A DNA stretch of 64,000 nt, taken from positions 1-64,000 of the forward strand of contig CAJJDN010000114.1 of the NCBI GenBank assembly GCA_905182985.1, given 5' to 3'. Within the stretch, counting starts at the first letter, position 1. Each line of letters starts with the position of its first letter. This stretch comes from Paramecium sonneborni. Taxonomy: Eukaryota > Ciliophora > Oligohymenophorea > Peniculida > Parameciidae. Under the pieces are notes generated by a model that saw only the letters and a program-made list of their open reading frames with translations, was not told where the DNA came from and ran no database searches. This document shows, piece by piece, positions 48,536-64,000 of this stretch. The position numbers and the translations under genes are program-made.

Positions 48536-51218
48536 ATGAGTGAAAAAAAAAATGATTTCTTTTCATTCTTCAATGGATCTCAGAAGAAAAAGGAAACAAA
48601 AAAGATAATTTTTGATGAAAATTACTTCAATTTGAAAGTAAATGGAGGAAAGATTCATAGTGATAAGATTTTAATTGAAGCCTTTTCAATAGTAGGTAAT
48701 TGAATTAAGATAATTGAAGATAATGAGAAGTTAGAGACTGATATCAAATGGTTTTAAATTTCACCAAATAATGATTTCAATACTTTAGCAATAACAGGAA
48801 ACTAATACCAACCTAGCATTGAAGATGTGGGTTCTAAGTTCATGATCCAAGTTGTGCCAATTAAAGAGGGTAGATAATATGAAGGAATGCCAAAGTCAAT
48901 GGAAATAGGGCCATTATAAAAAGACGAGTCAATTTAGGAAGAAATTGATGAATTGTTAGAAAATGAAAAGATGACTGTATTTGTTACATTAGAATAAATA
49001 TTAAGCAAGGATTTCCAGATTGTACTAAAATATTAATTAAAAAGGAAGCAGAACTGCCTATCAATTGCATACTCAAAATAACACTAAAAAATATGGAATT
49101 AGATCTAAAAGAAAATGATTAAACTATTCATCATATTTAAGTACCATTATAAGCATTATATCCATCATGTACATCAGTGCAAGGGACTGATGAGAGTTTT
49201 ATCTTAAGGGTAGATTAAGGAAATCATTTCTAAATGAGAGCAGCTGATAATTCTTAAAGAGATATAATTTTGACTGTTATCAAAGGATTTTATGGTAAAG
49301 GCATATGGAAGGATCATGAAGTGTAATAATTAGATGAAAGTGAAGAAGATGAATAAGAAAAATCATAATTATAAGAATTAGAATAGAAATTAGATTTAAA
49401 TCTTAATGATGAACAATAGGATCAAAACTAACAATAAACATAATAAACTTAAATTTTAAAAGAGGTTTGTAAAGAAGAGATTACGCAAGAATAACTAAAT
49501 TAGGAACCAGTTGGGTCTATTATAATAAAAAAGGAGGATGAAGAATAATAAAAAAGTGATTTTGTATAAAAATTATAATCAGACGGAAAATAAGTAATTA
49601 AGCAACCACAACTGGAAATACGAGAATAAGATCATTAGCTCATGTAGAATATACTTACATAAGAAAAAAAATAAGAAGTAGATTAAGAATAAAATTAAAT
49701 TATAGAATAAAATGAAATAATTCAAGAATAATATAAGAATATAGATCAAATAGCTTTAATTACTCAAAAATAGTCTGATGAGATGAAATAATAAGTAAAT
49801 GAATCAAAAAATTTCGAGGGTGATAATGAAGAAGTATAATAAAATAATGATTAAAAAATATCAGAAGAAATTATTTAGGAATAAAATAATTAATAATAAT
49901 AATAAGCCAATTTATAATAGCATAGAATAGATTCATAATAATCAACTTAACAATAATAGATTGAATAGCAGGAATAATAAACAAAAGATATAGAGAATAA
50001 ATTATAACTTGAGAATAGTAATAGGAAATAGAGTGATTAGAATAATTAAATTAATAATGAAGAATAATTATTACTTCAAAGATCTGAACAAAATTTTCAA
50101 TCAGTTATAATACCATCAGAAGGTAATAAGGAAGAGAAGCTTAGTCCTATAAAAAAGAAAGAGAAGAAAAACAATATGAATTTGTATATTCAGATAAATG
50201 AGAATGTCAAATTAAAATAAGATATTGAACAATATAAAATAAACTAATTAAAGGATCATGAAACCCTTTAAAAACAATAAAAATAAGTAAGAATAATTAA
50301 TTCAATAGATTTAAACATTAACAGAGTAATTGAATAACTGCACAAAAAATTATTATTTACTTGAAGAGGAATGTACAAATTAAAAGAAGATAATGCACAA
50401 TTTGAATGATTAGAAAGTTTTTTTATAATAGGATATCAATATGTACAAGACTTAATTATTGGAATTAACAGAAGTTAGCTCAAGTTAGAAGGAGGAGATT
50501 TCGCAATTATAAAAGCGTTTGAAAAGATAACAGCAATCCTAAGATTTGAATGAAGCAAAGAAATAAATTGAGTAATTAAAAGAGGAGATAGCAAAGAAAG
50601 ATTTAATGTTAGAAGCTGCAAATAAGGATCATATATTAGCCTAATAGAAAATAGAAGATCTAGAAAAGGTAATAGAAGGATTTTAGAATCAATTAATTCA
50701 TGAGAAGAAGAAATATGAGAGTTTGTCTATAGAGAAAGGAATAAAATAACCATAAGTAATTCAAAAGGATCTCCAGAGATTATAGTTTGAAAGGCCCATC
50801 TCAAAGGAGACAAAACATGTAGCATAATCTATGATCCAGTTAGATGATGCAGAGAGATATTCAATCGATATTAGTCAAAGTTTATCAAAGTAAGTAGATG
50901 ATTAATTAAATAGTTTAGATAGTGTTAGTGAAGTGAATAGATTGAAGAATTAGATAATGCATTTAGAAGCAACATTGCGGAGGTAAATGATTAAATAAAT
51001 ATATCAGTTTGAAAATTGCTTACGAATAAGATATAAGATATACAAAAGGGAAGTCAGGAAAATCATCAACTGGAAGTAGCAAAGATATTAAATATTTATA
51101 ACACATAGCCAATAATATGGCAGAAATTATAACGGAGAAGGACTCTTAATTAGAGAATCAGAAAAGAATAAATAAAGAATTGCTCACTAAATTATAGATT
51201 TTGTAATAGTAATAATGA
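48536..51218 (+). CDS. AIR9-like domain plus long coiled-coil protein (about 860 aa)
   Basis: ATG 48536 (MSEKKNDFFSFFNGSQKKKE), TGA 51216-51218. The N-terminal third resembles the A9/AIR9 Ig-like repeat of plant and protist microtubule-associated proteins (IKWFQISPNNDFNTLAI, YQPSIEDVGSKFMIQVVPI, MPKSMEIGPLQK). A second globular block follows (ITLKNMELDLKENDQTIHHI, FQMRAADNSQRDIILTVI). From about residue 230 the protein is Glu/Gln-rich, then a heptad coiled coil (LTEQLNNCTKNYYLLEEE, QLKEEIAKKDLMLEAANK). Introns: 48696-48719 (removes an in-frame TGA), 48977-49005 or alternatively 49022-49044, 50287-50308 and 50983-51007. A cytoskeletal or ciliary-basal role is inferred; the kinesin-13 gene is its next neighbour, 73 bp downstream. 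Confidence 0.75.
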
Positions 51219-51291
51219 GGGACATGCATATTTAATTATACTAATATTTGATTGTTAATTTATTTAAATTTAAACCGGTTAATTTGATCAA

Positions 51292-53704
<2,413 letters not shown>

Positions 53705-53737
53705 ATTATATAAATATATTAAAAAAATATATTGAAA

Positions 53738-56207
<2,470 letters not shown>

Positions 56208-56662
56208 ATAATAATATTAATTTAAATTTCCTTTATATATATAAATTATAATATAGCCTCATAACATTTCCATCTTATGATATATAATTTCTTATTTATT
56301 CAATATTTAATGCCATTTATTACAATCTCTCTTTATTTTTCATTAAATACATCTCTATGAAACCCCTTTTTTATTTTATATATGCTTCAAAGTTTGCTTA
56401 TTGTTTAATAAACTCTATTACAGTTCCTATTCAAAATCCTTTTTTTACTAGATCTCCTTATTATATAATATGTACAACCAATACTATAATCTCAATACTC
56501 AAAATAAACAGAACCCTACTACTACTTTTCAATTATAAAATTATATTTCCAAATATCCTTTCAAATTGTATTCTGCAAATCTTTTATAAAATCAATACAT
56601 TTTTCTTTCATTTCTTCTCTCTATATATCTGTAAACGTGTTTTTATTGATTTACAAGTTTCA

Positions 56663-57014
56663 TCACTTATTTAAATTTACTTAATATAAAAAGTGTTGCA
56701 ATTTAGGTACTCCACAATATCTTTCTCCTAGAAATTTATCAAATTGTCTAGCCATTTTCAATTTCACAAAAAAGTTACTCATACTCTAATTCAATATTAA
56801 CTAAGTATTAAATAAATTAGTGAAATCTTAATTTATTAATGCTTTTTCTCATAATTCTAAATTCCTGCTTTTGTTGATCAATATTTTCCTACTAATCTAG
56901 ATAATACCTTATTGTATCCTAATTTGAATCTCCAATACTAATTTTTTACCATTGATAATTACTATGATTCTTGTAAAATGCTTAAAATTTATTATATCCA
57001 TTTTGAAAAGTCAT
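56663..57014 (-). CDS. Hypothetical protein, about 111 aa
   Basis: ATG 57014 (MTFQNGYNKFQAFYKNHSNY), TGA 56663-56665. The second half reads FDKFLGERYCGVPKLQHF. The two parts lie in frames one base apart; removing a 16-nt GTTAAT...ATTAG would join them exactly, but this is shorter than other introns here. The 5' half is repeated at 58098-58197 by the assembly duplication. Family not recognised. Confidence 0.5.
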
Positions 57015-58096
57015 TTTATTTTCTAATTCTTAGATGCAACTTCTCTAATTTGTATTACTTTGATTAATAACTATTTATTTAATCATAATTTGTTATAAAT
57101 TAAAAGATTTTAAATATTTTTTTGTTTAACTTCTAATATTATTTGATTAGTATATTTTCTCCAAATTGTAGATTTAAGTGTGTTAATTTATTCTACATAA
57201 ATTTAGCTATCAAATTAATTAGAATTGGCAGTCTTTAATTTAAAAGCTGTAATAGGTTAATTTTTCAAAGATTGTAAGATTTTCATCTAATTGAATAAAC
57301 AGTTTTATCTAATATTGAAAACATAAGCCAATAGTTATTAAAAAGAATTTTAATTAGCAATAATTAAACAGAATTGAACCAAAATTATCTAAATTATCTT
57401 TGATGATATTATTTCCTTCAATTTTTAATCGAAATTAATTAAATTTCAATTTAGAACTTAATAGCGATAATTATAGAATTAATTTTCTATTTTAAGTAAA
57501 TTAGAATATAAATCAAAGAGAAAAATACATGTATCTAATTTTCATATAGAAAGACAAATCTAACATTATTATTAAGTCCATTTACAATAATTAAAAGAAT
57601 AATAAAATGATTTTGTTACAGTATTATAATTTTAAAGACCGTATTAAATTAGATGCTAGTTAGAATTTAATAAACATTTTAGCAATCCTTTCCAGCAGAT
57701 GCAAAGCTCCTATTATTAAAAGATTTAAAGGACATTATATATACTACAAAGTCACATTATATATCATATGTAGTTTTCTTAATCCATAGAAATATATTTA
57801 TATATTAATAATAATAGTTTTTAAGCTGTTAATGAAAACTTCAGTTCGATAAAGCTATTAAAACATTCTAAAAATATCATCACATCTCAAGTAATCAAAA
57901 ACAACCAATTCTCCATTAAACTAAAAAAAAAGAGTTAAATCTGCTACTCTGTTAAAGTAGTAACCATATGAAAAATTAATTAACAATACAACAAGAGATG
58001 AAGAAACTACCAGAGGTATAATCGATAGCATAAGAGTTGATAATGATTGTAAATAATAGAATGAAGATGATTAATTCAAAAAAATTGAAAATTACA
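56915..58096. repeat. 1,182-bp direct duplication, copy 1
   Basis: Same length as, and apparently identical to, 58098-59279, with a single N (58097) between the two. It contains the 5' part of the 56663-57014 gene and the 5' part (57832-58096) of the coiled-coil gene whose complete copy is 59015-59605. It is almost certainly overlapping contig ends left unmerged. Confidence 0.95.
57832..58096 (+). pseudogene. Truncated assembly copy of the 59015-59605 gene
   Basis: First 88 codons of the coiled-coil gene, cut at the N. Best explained as an assembly duplicate. Confidence 0.7.
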
Positions 58097-58097
58097 N

Positions 58098-59279
58098 TAT
58101 CCTAATTTGAATCTCCAATACTAATTTTTTACCATTGATAATTACTATGATTCTTGTAAAATGCTTAAAATTTATTATATCCATTTTGAAAAGTCATTTT
58201 ATTTTCTAATTCTTAGATGCAACTTCTCTAATTTGTATTACTTTGATTAATAACTATTTATTTAATCATAATTTGTTATAAATTAAAAGATTTTAAATAT
58301 TTTTTTGTTTAACTTCTAATATTATTTGATTAGTATATTTTCTCCAAATTGTAGATTTAAGTGTGTTAATTTATTCTACATAAATTTAGCTATCAAATTA
58401 ATTAGAATTGGCAGTCTTTAATTTAAAAGCTGTAATAGGTTAATTTTTCAAAGATTGTAAGATTTTCATCTAATTGAATAAACAGTTTTATCTAATATTG
58501 AAAACATAAGCCAATAGTTATTAAAAAGAATTTTAATTAGCAATAATTAAACAGAATTGAACCAAAATTATCTAAATTATCTTTGATGATATTATTTCCT
58601 TCAATTTTTAATCGAAATTAATTAAATTTCAATTTAGAACTTAATAGCGATAATTATAGAATTAATTTTCTATTTTAAGTAAATTAGAATATAAATCAAA
58701 GAGAAAAATACATGTATCTAATTTTCATATAGAAAGACAAATCTAACATTATTATTAAGTCCATTTACAATAATTAAAAGAATAATAAAATGATTTTGTT
58801 ACAGTATTATAATTTTAAAGACCGTATTAAATTAGATGCTAGTTAGAATTTAATAAACATTTTAGCAATCCTTTCCAGCAGATGCAAAGCTCCTATTATT
58901 AAAAGATTTAAAGGACATTATATATACTACAAAGTCACATTATATATCATATGTAGTTTTCTTAATCCATAGAAATATATTTATATATTAATAATAATAG
59001 TTTTTAAGCTGTTAATGAAAACTTCAGTTCGATAAAGCTATTAAAACATTCTAAAAATATCATCACATCTCAAGTAATCAAAAACAACCAATTCTCCATT
59101 AAACTAAAAAAAAAGAGTTAAATCTGCTACTCTGTTAAAGTAGTAACCATATGAAAAATTAATTAACAATACAACAAGAGATGAAGAAACTACCAGAGGT
59201 ATAATCGATAGCATAAGAGTTGATAATGATTGTAAATAATAGAATGAAGATGATTAATTCAAAAAAATTGAAAATTACA
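58098..59279. repeat. 1,182-bp direct duplication, copy 2
   Basis: Counterpart of 56915-58096. It continues past its end into the full 3' part of the coiled-coil gene. Confidence 0.95.
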
Positions 59280-59605
59280 AATACTAACATGAAAAAGATC
59301 AATGTTACATTACACATCTATAACAATAAGTTAAAGACTTAGAATAATAACTGGTTTAAATAGAAACTAAACAAAAATCAATAATACAACCAATAAAAAA
59401 CAATGCCAAAATATTAATGGATAGGATCTCCTATTTAGAAATTGCTAAAACTCAATACTCTGTTGAAGAAGATAAACTATAATAATGTTTATAATAAATT
59501 CTTGATCAAAATTATAAAATCAATCTGGCTTATGAAAAGAAATGTTTAGAAATTCAAAAACTCAAAACACTTAAATAAATTCCTTTAAAATCATAACAAT
59601 TTTGA
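59015..59605 (+). CDS. Small coiled-coil protein, 196 aa
   Basis: Intron-less frame of 197 codons from ATG (59015, MKTSVRQSYQNILKISSH) to TGA (59603-59605). From about residue 70 to the end it is Q/E/K-rich with heptad spacing (YITHLQQQVKDLEQQLVQIE, MDRISYLEIAKTQYSVEEDK, AYEKKCLEIQKLKTLKQI). No recognised family; a structural role is inferred only from the coil. It diverges from the 56663-57014 gene once the assembly duplication is collapsed. Confidence 0.7.
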
Positions 59606-59672
59606 ATATCTTTATATATACTTATTAAGAATATATATTATGGCAGTAAATGTATTCCATTAATTCATATTA

Positions 59673-61469
59673 TCAATTATTACAAAGTCCTAAAATAATT
59701 ATTAATATTTATAAAGTACCACATCCCAAACATTGTTCTTATCCGTTTGGTGCATGATTTCCTCCAATTATACATTTTCCTTTTCCTAAACATTGTGGCA
59801 ATTCCTCTTTCTTTAATTATGTTAGATATTTCCCTACAGATTACTTTGTATGACAAGATTAACAAAAATGTGTAGTTCCCCTAATAATTTATTTTATTTA
59901 TCAATAATACCAACAAAAGTAAGTTGCTATATTACAACAATACCTACATTTATATTCTAAGAATTCAGTTCCATGAGTTTTACATCCATTAATCTATTAA
60001 CCACAGCATGAAGGGCAAATTAAATCAGATTAGTTCTGTCTATTTTATTCAGCCTCTAATTCTAATTAACAATCTTTCTTTCCTCCAAAATATGGTTTTT
60101 TGCATTTATCACATTAATAAAATGCAAAAATTTCTAAAGCATCTTCAACTTTTAAAATTTGACTATCTCCCATCTTACCCATTCTTAAAGAAGCCTATTT
60201 ACGAACTAATTATTGTAATTCTTCATATTCATTAAGTTTTCTTTGGGAAATTGAATCTTTTGGAAATTCCTATATATATATATATATTTAATAATACCAT
60301 CCATCTTTTACATATTGAACAACAACAAAATCCAAAAGATATATACATAGTAGTCCATTTCTTTTCTAATTTCTTATTTAAACAATAATAATGAAATATC
60401 TTATTTATAATTATTTATAATTACATGTCCACAAACTGCTTAAATACATGGACCTTCATATAAAGATTCTGTAAAACAAATTGTGCAATACTATTCAGAT
60501 AATTTTTAATTTGTGCATCCAAGACAACCTAAACAATTTTTTTCATCTTTATATCCATTACAAAAATGTTTGCAACTTACTATTTTTTAACAAGCTTAAG
60601 CATTTTTTGCTTAACATTCCTATTAATTGCATATTGCTCTTTATCCAGGTTTAACATCTTTATTATTCAAATATCTATAACAAAATGAACACTATTATTT
60701 TTATTAAGCAGGTGATTCCCCTGTTTTTATTTTTTTTTACAAATACTATAATCTCTCTGTACCAATATATTTTTCAATTTCCTATTAACTTAATTACTTT
60801 AAGCAATACGAACACTAAACACAACCAGATTTTTATATATATTATTGATTTATTAATTTCCTTATGCAACCTAAACAATGAGCATGCTGACAAATTTAAA
60901 AATTATAAATGATTTCCATTTCATCTTCATTATTATCTATTTTTCCACATACAGAACATTTCTATCTTATTGCCTATTCACGACTGTTAATTGGAAAAAA
61001 CTTTTAATGAATGTTATTAAACGACTCAAATTTCAATTAAATAAATTTACTTATTTTTGGAATTAACTAGATTACTATGGAATTGACTATTTTAATTATC
61101 TATTCGAAGTTTTTGGTGAATTTAATTAACTATTTTCTTCTAAAATTATAGTTGTTTACATTTATTACTTTTATTAATAATGTCATCTATTTGATTAATG
61201 ATAAATAGAAATTCAGCTTTTAAAGTATAAAGTTAGGGTAATTTAAAAATATTCAAACGAAGCTTTTCAAATTCTTTATAAAACAATGATTCACTAAGAA
61301 ACTTTTTGCAATGAGAAATGTGATTGTATAAATCATCAAAAGGATCACATCTAATCTACTAACCACAAAAACACTTGTAATTGTCATCGTAATTAGGTTC
61401 CTCATGATTTTATTACATCAAAGACTTAACCTAATTATAAAACCCTTGCATTAATAAATTGCTATTCAT
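59673..61469 (-). CDS. MYCBP2/Highwire-type RING-Cys-relay E3 ubiquitin ligase, 560 aa
   Basis: ATG 61469 ([18 protein letters not shown]), TGA 59673-59675. Introns 61101-61131, 60400-60424, 60270-60297 and 59881-59910 leave exactly 561 codons. An N-terminal zinc-type cluster ([20 protein letters not shown]) is followed by a RING/IBR-like region ([36 protein letters not shown]). Then comes a RING matching the MYCBP2 C-terminus ([40 protein letters not shown]). The tandem-cysteine domain follows ([60 protein letters not shown]). In animals this module passes ubiquitin through two Cys in a relay and esterifies Ser/Thr. Here it stands in a compact protein without the giant PHR body. Substrates are unknown. 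Confidence 0.88.
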
Positions 61470-61956
61470 TATTTTTATATAAAACTTAATTTATTTATAG
61501 ATTTTTAAGTTTAAATATTTAATTATATTTTATGTTCTTTTGAAACTATATATTTATTTGCAATTATAAAATTCGAATAGAAGAACTTCATATTCATAAA
61601 TAAACAATACTGATGTTAAAAATAAAATAGTTTATTATTTAAATAAAACCATATAAAATTTAAAATAAATTCCATGTTTTTTTACTTTAAAATAAATCTA
61701 CACAAATAAACTAAATAGAATGTTAATTCTCTATATGGATTTTAGTTCATAATTTTTAATCATCAAATTTCGTGAAAAGTTTTGGGTTTGAAGATCTAAA
61801 ATTCTATAAATTAAAAATTTAATTGTTGCTAAGCAGCTTATTTCTTAACACAAGTTTACATTGAAAGAAGATAGGAAGAATATTCAGAAAAAGAATCATT
61901 AAGAAAGAATAAAAAAGTGTTAATAATTATGTAAATGCATTATAATTAATTTAATC
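61470..61956. other. Intergenic, nothing recognised
   Basis: AT-rich; upstream of the E3 gene and downstream of the surface antigen. No RNA gene seen. Confidence 0.5.
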
Positions 61957-64000
61957 TCAAATGATGTTGAATAAGAGAATTATAACTGAAAAACTGAGTT
62001 GAAAAATTATAGAATAACCCTCTTTTTAAATCTAATCAGAAGACTGATTACATGAACCCACTTATTCAGATGGATCTTTACAGATCTAATTCTGATTACA
62101 ATATTATGATTTATTTTATCCACAATAACAGTCTGATGCTTTTATAGTTATGCAAATTTCAAAACAACCGCTTTATTCTGTTGCAAGATTTTAACATACA
62201 AAGCCAGAATGACAAATCAATTTCTCATCTAAGTTTTTCTGAATTAGACCACAAAAACAATTTGACTCTCCATTTTCTAAACATGCTGAAATACATGTTC
62301 CTGTAGCATGATTGAAGATAGTTTCAGTATTATCAAGACAAGCTTTTTATTGAACCAAATTCATACAATTTTGATAATTAGTTGAAGTGCATTCTGATAT
62401 ACATATACCTTTTGATTGGAAAGAACAATAAGAGGAAGAAAAGCAGGTTTCATAAGAACTTATTCCACATAAACAATTATTTTAATATTCTGAACATTTT
62501 TCAAAACAATATCCATTTACAGCTGTAATATCTAAACAATGTTAACTTTTATTACAATAAGCTAAATTAATGACACCACATGAACAATTTGATTAAAATT
62601 ATTATAAGCAACTTCCTAAATTACAAATTCCTGTATCTTTATATGGATCTACACAACTTTCTCCATTTTAACAAATCTGTTTTGTTTTTATTCCACAAAT
62701 ACAGTTTGAAGGTAAAAAGTTTGAACATTATTGTAAACAAATTCCTTCTTATTTAGATGAGCAATAAGTTTCAGATGAACATTCTGAATAATAAGTAGAA
62801 CCACAAATGCAATTGTTTTAGAATTGATTACATTATTAAATACATGTACCAGTAAGTTATGTGAAATCATGACAATATTCATTTAGACCACAAAAAGAGG
62901 ATGAATAATTACCACATAAACAATTTCTTTGTAAATTACTTTAGCATTTATCTCTACAATAACCATTTTAATCGTCATGATTTTAACATACTTATATATT
63001 TGTGCAAACAACTTTATTTATTAAGCCACAAATGCAATTAGATTTTAAATTTTGATTACAATTTTATAAGCAAAGACCTATTGAATCATTTATATTTCTA
63101 CAATAAGTTGATGAAGAACATAATTAAATTTATGTTGTACCACATAAACAAGAATGGTCAAAATTATTTGGACAACTTGGTTATTATATACAATTTCCAA
63201 TATTTGCATTTGAATCTTCACAAATTTATTAATTAAAGCATCCTTATTTAGTAACAGTACCACAAATACAAGAAGATCTCGAAGTTGCTGTACAATTTTA
63301 AAAGCATTATCCAGAAGTAGATGATGAATTCAAACAATATTTTTAACTATTGCAATTATTAAATTGATTTTATCCACAAGAACAATTATTTTAAAAATTT
63401 TAAGTGCAAATATCTAAACAATTTCCAGATGCATTGTTGTATTCACATCTTTAATTTTAATTACAATAGGTTTAGTTTATTGATCCACACATGCAATCAG
63501 AGAAAGTAGAATTAGAACAATTATTAATACAAACACCATTTGACGAATTAGGGTCTTTACAATAATTATTTAAACTACATTATGATTTTGTTGAAGTACC
63601 ACAGAAACAATTATTTTAATATATTGTAACACAATTTGAAATTAATAAGCATTAGTTATTTTAACATTATTGAGTTGAATCACAATAAGATTTACTAGAA
63701 GATCCACAAATACAATCAGATATTACTCCACCTGAACATGCTTATTTACAAGTTCCTGATAAAGCATTGATATCGCCGCAAAAAGTAGTTGAAGTACAAC
63801 TTTATTTTGTTGTAGTTCCACATAAACAATTTGCTTAAAATGCTGAACTACAATCACTAATACAAGTCTCACTTTAACATTATTAAGTTGAATCACAATA
63901 AGATTTACTAGAAGATCCACAAATACAATCTGATATAATTCCACCAGTACATGCTTATTTACAAATTCCTGATAAAGCATTAATATCAACACAAAAAGTG
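61957..64000 (-). CDS. GPI-type cysteine-rich surface antigen, 5' end beyond the window
   Basis: Open without interruption from the right edge to TGA at 61957-61959 (over 675 codons seen). It is built of about 60-70-residue Cys modules (DCICGSSSKSYCDSTQ, NCLCGTTTKQSCTSTTFC, CLCGNYSSSFCGLNEYC). Modules near the right edge match the 213-bp units at 45.3-46.3 kb. Towards the C-terminus the modules diverge, and the protein ends in a polar spacer plus a hydrophobic tail (IIFQLSFSVIILLFNII), the layout of a GPI-anchor signal. This fits ciliate surface/immobilisation-antigen-like coat proteins. No intron was seen. Confidence 0.85.

Noticed and set aside
48701..48703. In-frame TGA as a premature stop in the AIR9-like gene
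   Set aside because: It lies inside a 24-nt GTAATT...GAAG intron whose removal gives a smooth domain sequence.

Overview
The window reads as ciliate nuclear DNA, most likely a macronuclear scaffold of Paramecium (species not determinable). It is very AT-rich. Long coding frames are full of TAA and TAG and end only at TGA, so TAA/TAG are read as glutamine. Genes are cut by very short GT...AG introns, mostly 21-39 nt. When these are removed, kinesin, PCNA, an AGC kinase, a RING/RCR E3 ligase and repeat proteins come out as exact, uninterrupted frames. A standard-code ORF search shreds all of these genes.

Layout. 1-745: non-coding left edge with a 37-bp tandem repeat and a GC-rich island with palindromes and a G-quadruplex-type motif. 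746-9927 (-): a giant secreted/membrane protein of about 3,000 aa (signal peptide, lectin-like region, cysteine-rich region, beta-helix-like repeats, multi-TM C-terminus). 9.9-21.4 kb: a gene-poor, scrambled stretch with fragmented frames, a WD-repeat remnant and a segmental duplication (14.9-18.06 kb versus 19.6-20.6 kb) that lacks 2.3 kb in one copy. 21.6-24.9 kb (+): a zinc-finger protein made of a tandem array of one-exon-per-repeat units. 26.3-27.0 kb (-): a secreted protein. 29.2-30.0 kb (+): a multi-TM protein. 32.5-33.4 kb (+): PCNA. 35.4-36.9 kb (-): a B-box-like/WD-repeat protein. 39.2-41.3 kb (+): a second exon-repeat gene, preceded by an assembly gap with duplicated flanks. 42.9-43.9 kb: two small convergent genes. 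44.7-46.4 kb (+): a cysteine-rich surface-antigen-like gene with five 213-bp repeats, apparently truncated and followed by remnants of another gene. 48.5-51.2 kb (+): an AIR9-like/coiled-coil protein. 51.3-53.7 kb (+): kinesin-13. 53.7-56.2 kb (-): ankyrin-AGC kinase. 56.7-59.6 kb: two small genes, broken by a 1,182-bp duplicated block joined through a single N. 59.7-61.5 kb (-): MYCBP2-type E3 ligase. 61.96-64.0 kb (-): GPI-type surface antigen running off the right edge and related to the 44.7-kb gene.

The genes do not form a pathway. There are no operons; neighbours are convergent or divergent and some are extremely close (33 bp between the kinesin and kinase stops, about 20 bp between the 43.3-kb pair). 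Two themes recur: cell-surface cysteine-rich proteins (746-9927, 26.3 kb, 44.7 kb, 62-64 kb) and cytoskeletal/signalling proteins (48.5-56.2 kb).

Limits: intron boundaries were picked by eye from GT...AG, length and frame. Those that make a recognisable protein run through exactly are solid; others are marked as alternatives. Several low-confidence frames in 10-21 kb and 46-48 kb may be pseudogenes or genes with introns I failed to place.
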